From contig DASSBN010000029.1 of NCBI GenBank assembly GCA_035698665.1, forward strand, positions 1 through 28,855: 28,855 nt of DNA, in the 5' to 3' direction. How positions within the stretch are numbered: position 1 is the first letter of the stretch; each line of letters starts with the position of its first letter. Shown one piece after another: positions 16,442 to 23,924 of the stretch. Below the pieces are notes generated by a model. It was not told the DNA's origin. It did no database searches and saw only the letters and a list, made by a program, of their open reading frames with translations. This DNA is from DATEOR01 sp035698665. Its GTDB lineage: Bacteria > Actinomycetota > Thermoleophilia > Gaiellales > Gaiellaceae. A program made the translations under genes and the position numbers.

Positions 16442-17728
16442 GTGCTGCTCTACGACTCCGCCTCGCGCCAGAAGGTCGAGCTGCCCGCGCCGCCGGGCCC
16501 GATCCGCATGTACGTCTGCGGACCGACGGTCTACCAGCGGATCCACATCGGGAATGCTCGTCCGTTCGTCGTTTCCATGTGGATGCGCAGGTGGTTCTCG
16601 GAGGGCGGCTACGACGTGAAGCTCGTCGAGAACATCACCGACGTGAACGACAAGATCTACGAGGCGGCCGCGCGCCAGAAGATGGGGAGCGCGGAGCTCG
16701 CCGAAGAGGCTGCGCAGTGGTACATCGAGGACACCGGCGACCTCGGTCTCGGCCGGCCCGACGTCGAGCCACGTGCGACGGAGGTCATTCCGGAGATCGT
16801 CGCGCTCATCGGTGACCTGATCGACCGCGGGCTCGCGTACGAGTCGGGAGGCGACGTCTACTTCCGCGTGCCCGCCTATCCCGCCTACGGCGAGCTGTCC
16901 GGCGCCCAGCCGGACGAGATGATCGCCCAGGAGCCCGGCGACCTGAAGGAGGACCCGCGCGACTTCGCGCTCTGGAAGGCGACCAAGGCGCACGAGGACA
17001 CGCAGTGGGACTCGCCCTGGGGCTCTGGACGCCCGGGCTGGCACATCGAGTGCTCGGCGATGGCGGAGAAGCACCTGGGGCCCGAGTTCGAGATCCACGG
17101 CGGCGGCCTCGACCTGCGCTTTCCCCACCACGAGAACGAGCTCGCCCAGTCGCGCGGAGCGGGGAGGCCCTTCGCGCGCTTCTGGGCCCACAACGGGATG
17201 CTGCAGCTCTCCGCGGAGAAGATGTCCAAGTCGGTCGGGAACATCGTCTCGCTGCGCGAGGTGCTCGACGCCTACGGACGCGAGGCGATCCTCGTCTTCT
17301 TCCTCAGCGGCCACTACAGAGGGCCGCTCGACTATTCGGAGGAGGCCATGGAGGCGGCCCAGGCGCAGGCCGAGAGCTTCCGGAATGCCTTCCGGCGGGG
17401 GCGCTCAGGCGCAGACGTGCCCGATTGGGACGTTTTCGCGGCCGCCCTGGACGACGACTTCAATACGGCGGAGGCGCTCGCGCTCATGCACACGTGGCGC
17501 GCCGCCGGAAGGCTCGATCTGCTCAGCCGCGCACTTTCAGTGTTCGGGCTCGAGAGCCTGGCAGAGCAGCAGGATGCCCCGGCGGAAGTCGTCGACCTCG
17601 CCTCGCGGCGTAGGGAAGCGAGGGAACGAGGTGACTTCGACGAGGCCGACCGGCTGCGGCGGGAGGTCGAGTCCGCGGGCTGGGAGGTTCGCGACAAGCC
17701 CGACGGCTTCGACCTCGTTCCACTTTGA
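16442..17728 (+). CDS. cysS: Cysteinyl-tRNA synthetase
   Basis: 428 residues, class I synthetase charging tRNA-Cys. YVCGPTVYQRIHIGNARPFV carries the first zinc ligand (Cys 26) and the HIGH motif as HIGN (35-38). VENITDVNDKIYEAA, RPGWHIECSAM (second zinc Cys), GGGLDLRFPHHENELAQS and the KMSKS loop EKMSKSVGNIVSLRE follow in order. The C-terminal DALR-type helical domain contains DDDFNTAEALA and ends REARERGDFDEADRLRREVE. Choosing GTG 16442 gives the usual short N-terminus. Its stop overlaps the TTG start of rlmB (TTGA at 17725-17728). The mini-RNase III gene that Bacillus has between cysS and rlmB is absent here. Confidence 0.96.
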   Translation: MLLYDSASRQKVELPAPPGPIRMYVCGPTVYQRIHIGNARPFVVSMWMRRWFSEGGYDVKLVENITDVNDKIYEAAARQKMGSAELAEEAAQWYIEDTGDLGLGRPDVEPRATEVIPEIVALIGDLIDRGLAYESGGDVYFRVPAYPAYGELSGAQPDEMIAQEPGDLKEDPRDFALWKATKAHEDTQWDSPWGSGRPGWHIECSAMAEKHLGPEFEIHGGGLDLRFPHHENELAQSRGAGRPFARFWAHNGMLQLSAEKMSKSVGNIVSLREVLDAYGREAILVFFLSGHYRGPLDYSEEAMEAAQAQAESFRNAFRRGRSGADVPDWDVFAAALDDDFNTAEALALMHTWRAAGRLDLLSRALSVFGLESLAEQQDAPAEVVDLASRRREARERGDFDEADRLRREVESAGWEVRDKPDGFDLVPL

Positions 17729-18438
17729 CGCGGGAGACCGTCTATGGACGCCGGCCTGTGCGGGAAGTCATCCGGGCGGGGCGGAGGCAGATCCTCGAGC
17801 TCTTCGCGACCGAGCGGGCGCTCGCAGCCGAGCCGTGGCTCCGCGACGAGACCGGCCTGCGAGTCCACGTCGAGCGTGAGGGGAAGCTGAACGAGCTGAC
17901 CGGAAACCGCGACCACCAGGGCGTCGTCGCACTTTGCGAGCCCTACAAGTACGCGGATGCCTATGAGCTGGCGGCGGGCGAGCGGCCGTTGATCGCCTGC
18001 CTCGACCAGGTCACCGACCCGCACAACCTCGGTGCGGTCTGCCGGAGCGCCGATGGCTCCGGCGCAACCGGCGTGGTCGTCACCGAGCACAAGGCCGCGC
18101 GTGTGACGCCCGCTGTCTGCCGCGCATCGGCCGGGGCGGTGGAGCACGTCCAGATCGGGGTCGTGGTCAACCTCGCTCGCTACCTCACGGACATGAAGCG
18201 AGGAGACCTCTGGGTGTGGGCAGCTGTGGGCGACGCCGAGACGCCCGTCTGGTCGGCCGATTTCACCACGGGGGCCGCGCTCGTCTTCGGCGCGGAGGGC
18301 CGGGGCCTCCGCCCGCTCGTGCGCAAGTCGTGCGACGACGCGTTCGCGATCCCGCTCGCGGGCGCCGTGGAATCCCTGAACGTCAGCGTCGCGGCCGGGG
18401 TCGCGCTCTTCGAAGCCGCCCGCCAGCGCCGCGGCTAG
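17725..18438 (+). CDS. rlmB: 23S rRNA 2'-O-methyltransferase, TrmH/RlmB family
   Basis: 237 residues. The short N-terminal substrate-binding domain begins TVYGRRPVREVIRAGRR and ends GNRDHQGVVALCEPY. The SPOUT methyltransferase domain carries motif 1 DQVTDPHNLGAVCRSA, motif 2 VFGAEGRGLRPLV and motif 3 IPLAGAVESLNVSVAAGVAL, which form the knotted S-adenosylmethionine site. RlmB methylates a guanosine ribose in 23S rRNA. The TTG start is read within the cysS stop. Its stop codon overlaps that of the facing nucleotidyltransferase in the palindrome CTAG. Confidence 0.93.
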   Translation: MTRETVYGRRPVREVIRAGRRQILELFATERALAAEPWLRDETGLRVHVEREGKLNELTGNRDHQGVVALCEPYKYADAYELAAGERPLIACLDQVTDPHNLGAVCRSADGSGATGVVVTEHKAARVTPAVCRASAGAVEHVQIGVVVNLARYLTDMKRGDLWVWAAVGDAETPVWSADFTTGAALVFGAEGRGLRPLVRKSCDDAFAIPLAGAVESLNVSVAAGVALFEAARQRRG

Positions 18439-19103
18439 CCGGCGTCTAGCTCTGCGATGGCGCGCCGCAGGATCTCGGTACTCGTGCCCGGCTGCGCGGC
18501 CGCCCAGCTGCGAAGTGCGGGTTTGGGCAGCCAGACGCCCTCGCGCGAGAAACACAGCGAGCGCCCGGCGTTCAGCACGGCATCCGCGCTGTCCGGTGCC
18601 TCGCGGGCATACCAGCGGAGCACCTCGGCCAGCACCGGCCGCAGGCTTTCGGGCGGGACGGGCGCGAAGACCTCGGCCGGGGGAGGGCCGAGAAGCGCGT
18701 TTCCGTGCTGCGCCAGGACGCTTCGGTCGACCGCGAACCAGTGCCGCTCCCCGGGCTGCGGCTCGCGGTCGGCCCTCGGGGTAAGGCCGGCTCCGGTGTT
18801 CAGGTTGAGCTCGAAGCCGGGACCCGTCGTCCCGCTCGCCGCGGTCTCCAGCGTATAAACGACGAGCTCGAGGCCCCGCGCCGGGCACGGGAACGCCTCG
18901 TGGCGTAAGGACGCGACGAGCGCTTCCGCCGTCTCGTCCCCGAGCCGCGAGTCGATCACCACCGCCACGTCGAGGTCGCTCCGCCCGGGCTCGTAGCCGC
19001 CGAGCGCCCACGACCCACCGGCGTAGACGCCTACGAGAGAGGCGCCGAGCACGTTCCGCACGCGCTCGACGAGCTCGTCGAGGTACGCGCGCTCCCGCTC
19101 CAC
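18435..19103 (-). CDS. Nucleotidyltransferase, AadA/DUF4111-like
   Basis: 222 residues from GTG 19103, which has an AAGGA ribosome site 7 bases upstream. The N-terminal nucleotidyltransferase motif AGGSWALGGYEPGRSDLDVAVV has the G-S-x(n)-D-x-D pattern of polymerase-beta-like enzymes. The C-terminal half is helical (PVLAEVLRWYAREAPDSADAV, LNAGRSLCFSREGVWLPKPA), like the substrate domain of ANT(3'')-type adenylyltransferases. It might modify an aminoglycoside or another small molecule, but resistance cannot be concluded from sequence. It lies antisense in the rlmB-NYN-sigH block and starts 18 bases from the divergent NYN gene, so it looks like an insertion into an old operon. Confidence 0.78.
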   Translation of the reverse strand: MERERAYLDELVERVRNVLGASLVGVYAGGSWALGGYEPGRSDLDVAVVIDSRLGDETAEALVASLRHEAFPCPARGLELVVYTLETAASGTTGPGFELNLNTGAGLTPRADREPQPGERHWFAVDRSVLAQHGNALLGPPPAEVFAPVPPESLRPVLAEVLRWYAREAPDSADAVLNAGRSLCFSREGVWLPKPALRSWAAAQPGTSTEILRRAIAELDAG

Positions 19104-19121
19104 GAGTGCATCCTTAGCGAA

Positions 19122-19547
19122 ATGCTCTACCTCTTCGACGGCTACAACATCCTCCACGCCGGCGCGTTTCGTGAGCGCGAGGAGCTGATCGACCGGCTGG
19201 CCAGCTTCGTGGCGGTGCGCGGCGCGCGCGGCGTCGTCGTCTTCGACGGAGTCGGTGAGGACACGGCCTACGGCGACCTGTCCGTCCGCTTCGCCGAGGA
19301 GGCCGACGCGCTCATCGAGCGCCTCGCCGCCGAGCATCGCGCGCGCGAGGAGGTCTGGGTCGTCTCCTCCGACCGGGAGATCCGTGGAACGGCTGGACAG
19401 GAAACACGCAGGGTTTCGTCGAAGACCTTCCTGCGCGAGCTCGACGACCGAAGCCCGAAAGCGACGGAAACGGGAACCAAGGTCGAGGATACGCTCGATG
19501 AGAACACGCGTTCTGCGCTCGAGCGTTTCCGCCGCAGGCGACATTGA
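19122..19547 (+). CDS. NYN-domain ribonuclease, YacP/Rae1-like
   Basis: 141 residues. LYLFDGYNILHAG has the first catalytic Asp region of the NYN/PIN fold, VVVFDGVGED the second, FAEEADALIERLAAEH the third acidic group, and VWVVSSDREIRGTAG the fourth. In Bacillus subtilis the homologue Rae1 (YacP) is a ribosome-associated mRNA endonuclease, and its gene lies between rlmB and sigH, the same place as here. ATG 19122 is close to the divergent nucleotidyltransferase. The promoter of sigH starts within its last codons. Confidence 0.85.
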   Translation: MLYLFDGYNILHAGAFREREELIDRLASFVAVRGARGVVVFDGVGEDTAYGDLSVRFAEEADALIERLAAEHRAREEVWVVSSDREIRGTAGQETRRVSSKTFLRELDDRSPKATETGTKVEDTLDENTRSALERFRRRRH

Positions 19548-19572
19548 ACTTTCCGGGACCGCCTGCTACGAT
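19544..19572 (+). promoter_or_regulatory. Promoter of sigH
   Basis: TTGAAC at 19544-19549 and TACGAT at 19567-19572 are separated by 17 bases, a strong primary-sigma match. Transcription would start near 19580, giving a leader of about 75 bases before ATG 19655. The -35 overlaps the stop of the NYN gene. Confidence 0.72.
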
Positions 19573-19654
19573 CGTGACCTCAAGTTGAGGGTTAGGGTTG
19601 TCGAGGCAAGCTTTCCTCGGCACCGGCACATCCAAAAGCCCAGGAGGAAAGCCG

Positions 19655-20317
19655 ATGCCCCGCCGCCAGCTCGCTACGGCCCGCCCGCAGGAAAAGACTC
19701 AACGAGAAGTCGAGGATCTACGGCTCGTCCTCCGTGCTCGGAACGGGGACTCCGCCGCGATGGACGCGCTCCTGCGCCGCTACACCGGGTTCGTCCGGCT
19801 CAAGGCGAGCTCGTACTTCATCGCCGGCGGTGAGGCGGACGACCTCATCCAGGAAGGGCTCGTCGGGCTCTACAAGGCGGTGCGCGACTTCCGCTCCGAC
19901 AAGGACACGTCGTTTCGCAGCTTCGCGGAGCTCTGCATCACGCGGCAGATCATCACGGCAATCAAGACCGCCACACGCTTCAAGCACGCGCCGCTGAACA
20001 CCTACGTCTCCTTCAGCCACACGCCCGCGGGCCAGGACGACGGCGACTGCACCCTCGGCGACGCGCTGCCGGGCCCGGCGGTCGACGACCCCGTGGTCTG
20101 CGTGATCTCGACGGAGGAGCTGCAGAGCCTCGTCTTCTGCCTCGGCACCGGGCTTTCGCCGCTCGAGAGCGACGCGCTGCGCCTCTATCTCGAGGGAAAC
20201 TCCTACGAGGAGATGGCTGAAGGCCTCGGCTGCGACACGAAGACGATCGACAACGCCCTTCAGCGCGTGAAGCGCAAGGTGCTCCAGCACCAGCAGGAGC
20301 GCGCGGTTCTCGATTAG
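19655..20317 (+). CDS. sigH: RNA polymerase sigma factor, SigH (Spo0H) type
   Basis: 220 residues from ATG 19655, chosen because AGGAGG at 19642-19647 lies 7 bases upstream; an in-frame TTG at 19598 lacks such a site. Region 2 shows FIAGGEADDLIQEGLVGLYK, then AVRDFRSDKDTSFRSFAELCITRQI (core binding and -10 recognition). Region 4 shows LSPLESDALRLYLEGNSYEE and MAEGLGCDTKTIDNALQRVK, the -35 helix-turn-helix. This matches the sigma-30/SigH family, placed after yacP as in Bacillus. In Bacillus it drives transition-state and sporulation genes; its role in this organism is open. tRNA-Thr follows after 18 bases. Confidence 0.9.
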   Translation: MPRRQLATARPQEKTQREVEDLRLVLRARNGDSAAMDALLRRYTGFVRLKASSYFIAGGEADDLIQEGLVGLYKAVRDFRSDKDTSFRSFAELCITRQIITAIKTATRFKHAPLNTYVSFSHTPAGQDDGDCTLGDALPGPAVDDPVVCVISTEELQSLVFCLGTGLSPLESDALRLYLEGNSYEEMAEGLGCDTKTIDNALQRVKRKVLQHQQERAVLD

Positions 20318-20335
20318 CTACGCTGGCCACGCAGT

Positions 20336-20408
20336 GCCGGAGTAGCTCAGCTGGTAGAGCAAGCGCCTTGTAAGCGCTAGGCCGTGGGTTCGAGTCCCGC
20401 CTCCGGCT
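20336..20408 (+). tRNA. tRNA-Thr (anticodon TGT)
   Basis: 73 bases with acceptor arms GCCGGAG (20336-20342) and CTCCGGC (20401-20407) and discriminator T. The D-arm is AGCTCAGCTGGTAGAGC. The anticodon stem AGCGC/GCGCT encloses the loop CTTGTAA with TGT at 20369-20371, and the T-loop is GGGTTCGAGTCCC. CCA is not encoded. TTCTTTTT follows directly and may end transcription. It is only 18 bases after sigH, so it probably shares that transcript. Confidence 0.96.
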
Positions 20409-20455
20409 TCTTTTTCGGCGGAATAGAGACGTCGCGCAGCCTCGTTTAAGAGGTT

Positions 20456-20719
20456 GTGCGTACAACGAACGAGATCCGTGAGGAGCTGGACCAGGCGATC
20501 GCGCGACGCGCCGAGCTGTGGAACAGGCTCGCTCAAGGATCAGATGCCGAGACGTCGGCCGAGCTCGCCGGCCTCTCGAAGGAAATCGACGAGCTCTGGG
20601 GCGAACTCCGGACCGCCGAGGCCCGGCGTCGCTTCGGCTCGCCTGAGCTCATCCACGCGCGTGCCCGGACCGAGGAACGGCTCGAGCGCGATTCGCGCCG
20701 CGTGAAGCAAGCTGCCTGA
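20456..20719 (+). CDS. Small charged helical protein, unknown
   Basis: 87 residues from GTG 20456. The sequence is almost wholly helix-forming and charged (TTNEIREELDQAIARRAELW, ELAGLSKEIDELWGELRTAE, ARARTEERLERDSRRVKQ), with heptad-like Leu spacing that suggests a short coiled coil. I do not recognise a family. The start is uncertain, since the AAGAGG upstream is only 2-3 bases from the GTG. The codon pattern resembles that of the neighbours, and the gene ends just before a strong hairpin terminator, which supports its being real. Confidence 0.55.
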   Translation: MRTTNEIREELDQAIARRAELWNRLAQGSDAETSAELAGLSKEIDELWGELRTAEARRRFGSPELIHARARTEERLERDSRRVKQAA

Positions 20720-20728
20720 ACCGATTGC

Positions 20729-20754
20729 GGGCGGTCGCCTTCGGGCGGCCGCCC
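20729..20754. terminator. UUCG-capped hairpin terminator between convergent genes
   Basis: The left arm at 20729-20739 (GGGCGGTCGCC) pairs with the right arm at 20744-20754 (GGCGGCCGCCC) over 11 base pairs with one U-G wobble, closed by the stable tetraloop TTCG at 20740-20743. It sits 9 bases after one stop and 7 bases before the facing stop. No T-run follows, which is common for terminators in GC-rich actinobacteria. Confidence 0.75.
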
Positions 20755-20761
20755 TTCCTGC

Positions 20762-21025
20762 CTAGGCGGCTTTGGCCCTCGGCTTGGCGGCTTTCTTGGG
20801 GATCTGGTCGGCGGCGAGCGTCATCAGGTAGCCGCAGCGCTTGCACAGCACGACGACGACGGAGATTCCATCCTTTTCGTCCGCGCCGGAGATGATCGTG
20901 CACTCGTTGTGGGCCACCCCGAGCTGACCGACGCCTTTGCAGAGTGGGCAGGAGACGACATAGCGTGCGAGGTGCTCCTCGACCGCTGCCACGTCGACGC
21001 CTGTAGCGACCGCAGCTTTCGCCAT
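20762..21025 (-). CDS. Small zinc-ribbon-like protein
   Basis: 87 residues from ATG 21025. VSCPLCKGVGQLG and VVLCKRCGYLMTL provide two C-x2-C pairs about 30 residues apart, the spacing of a zinc ribbon. The C-terminus is a basic Ala/Lys/Pro tail (QIPKKAAKPRAKAA) that could touch nucleic acid. Function unknown. An in-frame ATG at 21094 would overlap the start codon of the divergent glycosyltransferase, so the inner ATG is preferred; a -10-like TAAGGT ends 7 bases before it. It converges on the UUCG terminator. Confidence 0.7.
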   Translation of the reverse strand: MAKAAVATGVDVAAVEEHLARYVVSCPLCKGVGQLGVAHNECTIISGADEKDGISVVVVLCKRCGYLMTLAADQIPKKAAKPRAKAA

Positions 21026-21092
21026 AAATTCGACCTTAGCGGGGGTTTTTCGGCTTGCCTCCCCCGTTGGAGCGATTTCGACAATAGTCAAC

Positions 21093-22115
21093 ATGCGCGT
21101 CCTGCTCGTCTCTCAGATGTATCCCGGGCCGTCGGCCCCGGATCTCGGCATCTTCGTCAAGCAGGTCGTGGACCAGCTCGAGCGGGCCGGAAACGAGGTT
21201 TCCCGCGTCGTGATCGATCACCGCGGCGGATCGCCGGCGAAGTACGGGGGCCTCGCCGCTCGGGCGCTCGCCGAGGCGCGCCGGTTCCATCCCGACGTCG
21301 TCTACGCCCATTTCCTCTTCCCCGCCGGCGCGGCCGCGGCGTTCGCCGCGAGGCGCGTGGGCGCACGGCTCGTCCTCACCGCGCACGGACGCGATGTCCG
21401 CAACGTCGGCGCCATTCCCGGGGTCGCGACGGCGACGGCGGCTTCGATCCGCCGGGCGGACGCCGTCATCGCGGTCTCCGACTTTCTCCGCAGGGAGCTC
21501 GAGGCGAAGATTCCCGACGCGAAGGGCAAGGTGCACGTGATCGACTCGGGAGTGGACCTGACGCGCTTCTCGCACCGGGATCCCGCTCCACTCCGCGCAG
21601 AGCTCGGCTGGGAGAGGCCCGGGACGCACTACCTCTGCGTGGGGACGCTCGACGAGCGCAAGAACGTCGTTCGCCTCGCCGATGCGTTTGCCACGCTGGA
21701 TGAGGGCAGCCTCGTCTTCGCCGGCGACGGACCGCTACGAGGCCGGCTCGAAGGGCGGGAGCGGGTCCGCCTCCTGGGACGCGTCGCGCACGAGAAGGTC
21801 GCCGACCTGATCGCCGCGAGCGACGTGGTCTGCCAGCCGAGCCTGATCGAGCCGTTCGGCCAGGCCGTGCTCGAGGCGCTGGCCAGCGAGCGACCCGTGG
21901 TCGCGACGCGGATCGGCGGTCCGGCCGAGCTCGTGACGCCGGAGACCGGCGTGCTCGTCGATCCGGGCAGCGTCGAGTCGATCGCCGCTGGGCTTTCCGC
22001 CGCCGGCGCGCTTCCGCGCCCCAACCCCGCCGCGAGGGCAATCGCCGTGGAGCACGACGTCGTGCGCCAGGCGGCGCGAGTGGCGCGGCTCCTCGCGGGC
22101 GAAGCGCCAGAATGA
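21093..22115 (+). CDS. Glycosyltransferase family 4 (GT-B fold)
   Basis: 340 residues. The N-terminal Rossmann half starts MRVLLVSQMYPGPSAPDLGIFV and contains VLTAHGRDVRN, then the acceptor-side segment ADAVIAVSDFLRREL and VHVIDSGVDLTRF. The C-terminal half contains YLCVGTLDERKNVVRLADAF, LVFAGDGPLRGRLE and the nucleotide-sugar-binding E-x7-E motif in EPFGQAVLEALASERPVVAT. It should transfer a sugar from a nucleotide donor to a glycan or lipid in the cytosol; donor and acceptor cannot be told. Its stop overlaps the next start as ATGA (22112-22115), linking it to the metal exporter. Confidence 0.9.
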   Translation: MRVLLVSQMYPGPSAPDLGIFVKQVVDQLERAGNEVSRVVIDHRGGSPAKYGGLAARALAEARRFHPDVVYAHFLFPAGAAAAFAARRVGARLVLTAHGRDVRNVGAIPGVATATAASIRRADAVIAVSDFLRRELEAKIPDAKGKVHVIDSGVDLTRFSHRDPAPLRAELGWERPGTHYLCVGTLDERKNVVRLADAFATLDEGSLVFAGDGPLRGRLEGRERVRLLGRVAHEKVADLIAASDVVCQPSLIEPFGQAVLEALASERPVVATRIGGPAELVTPETGVLVDPGSVESIAAGLSAAGALPRPNPAARAIAVEHDVVRQAARVARLLAGEAPE

Positions 22116-23014
22116 GCCATATGCACGTGCACGCCGATCCCCGCTCCGACCGGCGGATCCTCGCCCTGTCGCTCGGGCTGCTGCTCGCCTTCATGGTCGC
22201 GGAGGTCGTCCTCGGAATCGTGGCGAGCTCGCTCGCCCTGCTCGCCGACGCAGGGCACATGCTCACCGACGCGTCCGCGCTCGGTCTCGCCCTCTTCGCG
22301 GCGTGGGCCGCCTCGCTGCCCGCGCGCGGGCGCTGGACGTTCGGCTTCGGCCGCGCGGAGATCCTTGCCGCGCAGGCGAACGGCATCACGCTCGTCGTGT
22401 TCGGGGTGCTGATCGTCTATTCGGCCATCCGCCGTCTGGTCGACCCGCCCGACGTCGAGGCCGGGATCGTCATCGTGGTGGCGCTGGCCGGGATCGTGGT
22501 GAACGTCGCCGTCCTCGCGCTCATGGCGCGGGCGCAGCGCAAGAGTCTGAACGTCCGCGGCGCCTACCTGCACATCGCCACGGACCTCGCCGCGTTCATC
22601 GGCACCGCGGTCGCGGGCGCCCTCATCCTCGCGACCGGCTGGAACCGCTTCGACCCGATCGCATCGCTCTTCGTCGCGGGGCTCATGTTCGGCGCCAGCA
22701 TCACGCTGCTGCGGGAGTCCGGGCGGATCTTCCTCGAAGGCGCGCCCTCGTCCGCGCCGCCCGAGGACGTCGGCCGTGCCATCGTGGCGCACGAGGGCGT
22801 CGTCGAGACCCACGACCTGCACGTCTGGACCGTGACGGACGGCTTCCCGGCCCTCGCGGCGCACGTGCTCGTCGAGCCGGGCGCGGATTGTCACCGGATC
22901 CGCCTCGACCTCGAGCGCATGCTCGCCGAGCGCTTCGCCCTCGAGCACACGACCCTTCAGGTCGAGCACGTCGGGACGGCGAGCGGGCTCGAGATCAGGC
23001 GGACGACGGCTTGA
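22112..23014 (+). CDS. Cation diffusion facilitator metal exporter (CzcD/ZitB-like)
   Basis: 300 residues with six predicted membrane helices. Helix 2 carries LLADAGHMLTDASALG, with the zinc-site His and Asp (HxxxD), and helix 5 carries YLHIATDLAAFIG, with the second HxxxD. The N-terminus is His-containing (MSHMHVHADP). The cytosolic C-terminal domain (VETHDLHVWTVTDGFPALAA and later LEHTTLQVEH) is the ferredoxin-like dimerisation domain with conserved His residues. It should export Zn2+ or a similar divalent ion in exchange for protons. It is translationally coupled to both neighbours through 4-base overlaps. Confidence 0.92.
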   Translation: MSHMHVHADPRSDRRILALSLGLLLAFMVAEVVLGIVASSLALLADAGHMLTDASALGLALFAAWAASLPARGRWTFGFGRAEILAAQANGITLVVFGVLIVYSAIRRLVDPPDVEAGIVIVVALAGIVVNVAVLALMARAQRKSLNVRGAYLHIATDLAAFIGTAVAGALILATGWNRFDPIASLFVAGLMFGASITLLRESGRIFLEGAPSSAPPEDVGRAIVAHEGVVETHDLHVWTVTDGFPALAAHVLVEPGADCHRIRLDLERMLAERFALEHTTLQVEHVGTASGLEIRRTTA

Positions 23015-23382
23015 GCCCACGGGTGCGCGTTCTCATAGCGGACGACGATCCGCTCTTCCTGGACGCGCTCGAGGCGATTCTCGGCATCGAGGCGCAGATC
23101 GAGATCGCCGGGCGCGCGCACGACGGCGAGGAGGCGACCAGGCTCGCCGCGGAGCTCGAGCCGGACGTCGTCCTCCTGGATCTGAGCATGCCGGTCGTGG
23201 ACGGGTTCGAGGCGAGCCGCCGTATCCGGGCCGGCGCGCCCGCCACGGCGGTGATCGTGCTCACCGGCTCGTCGTATGCCGAGGACGTCGAGAAGGCCTA
23301 CGACGCGGGCGCGACCGGGTACGTCACGAAGGACCGGATCGCGCAGGACCTCGTGCGAACCGTCCTCTCCGCGGTGCGCTGA
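23011..23382 (+). CDS. Single-domain response regulator (receiver only)
   Basis: 123 residues from TTG 23011, which overlaps the exporter stop (TTGA); GTG 23023 is an alternative start. The receiver domain is complete: acidic triad ADDDPLF, phosphoacceptor Asp in VVLLDLSMPVVDG, Thr in VIVLTGSS, and Lys in GYVTKD. The gene stops right after the receiver fold, so there is no DNA-binding or enzymatic output domain. The sequence is closest in style to the NarL/FixJ receiver type. It may act by protein contact, as CheY or Spo0F do. No histidine kinase gene is in the window. Confidence 0.87.
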   Translation: MSPRVRVLIADDDPLFLDALEAILGIEAQIEIAGRAHDGEEATRLAAELEPDVVLLDLSMPVVDGFEASRRIRAGAPATAVIVLTGSSYAEDVEKAYDAGATGYVTKDRIAQDLVRTVLSAVR

Positions 23383-23392
23383 GGCCTCTCGC

Positions 23393-23398
23393 TATCCT
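23393..23398 (+). promoter_or_regulatory. -10 element for leaderless secG
   Basis: TATCCT ends 6 bases before GTG 23405, with no Shine-Dalgarno sequence between. It falls just after the receiver gene stop. No -35 hexamer is evident. Confidence 0.4.
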
Positions 23399-23404
23399 GA
23401 GGCC

Positions 23405-23626
23405 GTGCTCGACGTCATTCTTCCCGTCGTCCAGGTCCTGCTCTCGGCAGTCCTGATCATCCTCGTGCTCATGCATTCCGGGCGCGACACCGGCTTCGGC
23501 GGGATGGGCTTCACGCCCGCTTCGCAGGGCGGTCAGCACATCGTCGAGCGCAACCTGACGCGGCTCACGCTCGTCGTCGCGGCGCTCTTCGGCTTCAACA
23601 CGATCGCGCTCTTCTACGTCCTCTAG
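23405..23626 (+). CDS. secG: Preprotein translocase subunit SecG
   Basis: 73 residues with two membrane helices: VILPVVQVLLSAVLIILVLM and LTLVVAALFGFNTIALFYVL. The loop between them, HSGRDTGFGGMGFTPASQGG, is the Gly-rich cytoplasmic loop typical of SecG. The second helix is preceded by VERNLTRLT, another conserved segment. SecG joins SecY and SecE in the protein-conducting channel of the cytoplasmic membrane. The GTG start gives the expected short N-terminus. Confidence 0.88.
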   Translation: MLDVILPVVQVLLSAVLIILVLMHSGRDTGFGGMGFTPASQGGQHIVERNLTRLTLVVAALFGFNTIALFYVL

Positions 23627-23688
23627 CGTCCCCGCTCGCGGAGCGCAGAACCCTTCCCGCCACGCGGAGCCGTAGCCCATCGGCCCAA

Positions 23689-23915
23689 AGCGCCATGCCC
23701 GGGGTCAGACCCCGGCCGTGTCCTCTTTGGCCACGGCCCGGTGCCAGGCACCAGGACATGGCCGTTTCGGACTTTCCCCTGCAAATCGGCACCTCGTTCT
23801 TCCCGCGCCATGGCCGTCTCGGCCACGGCTTGGTGCCAGGCACCGGTCGGCGGCGGCCGACGGTGGGAACTGTCTTGCGGAGACATGTCCGGGGTCAGAC
23901 CCCGGCCATGTCCGT
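23689..23915. repeat. Cluster of short perfect palindromes (REP-like mosaic)
   Basis: The roughly 300-base gap between secG and the Ubl gene holds no convincing ORF. It contains CCGGGGTCAGACCCCGG twice (23699-23715 and 23889-23905) and GGTGCCAGGCACC twice (23740-23752 and 23832-23844). Both cores are 13-bp palindromes with a single central A. The context is also repeated: GGCCACGGC plus two bases precedes both GGTGCCAGGCACC copies, CATGGCCGT-y-TCGG occurs near 23757 and 23809, and CATGTCC occurs on both sides of the last copy. This suggests two related units in mosaic arrangement. Confidence 0.8.
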
Positions 23916-23924
23916 TCGGGACGA

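Noticed and set aside
21026..21094. Longer start of the zinc-ribbon gene at ATG 21094
   Set aside because: This start codon overlaps that of the divergent glycosyltransferase, and the added residues look unlike a structured N-terminus; ATG 21025 with a nearby -10 box is more likely.
23627..23924. Short open frames on both strands in the palindrome region
   Set aside because: They arise from repeats and GC bias, contain no family motif, and lack ribosome-binding sites.
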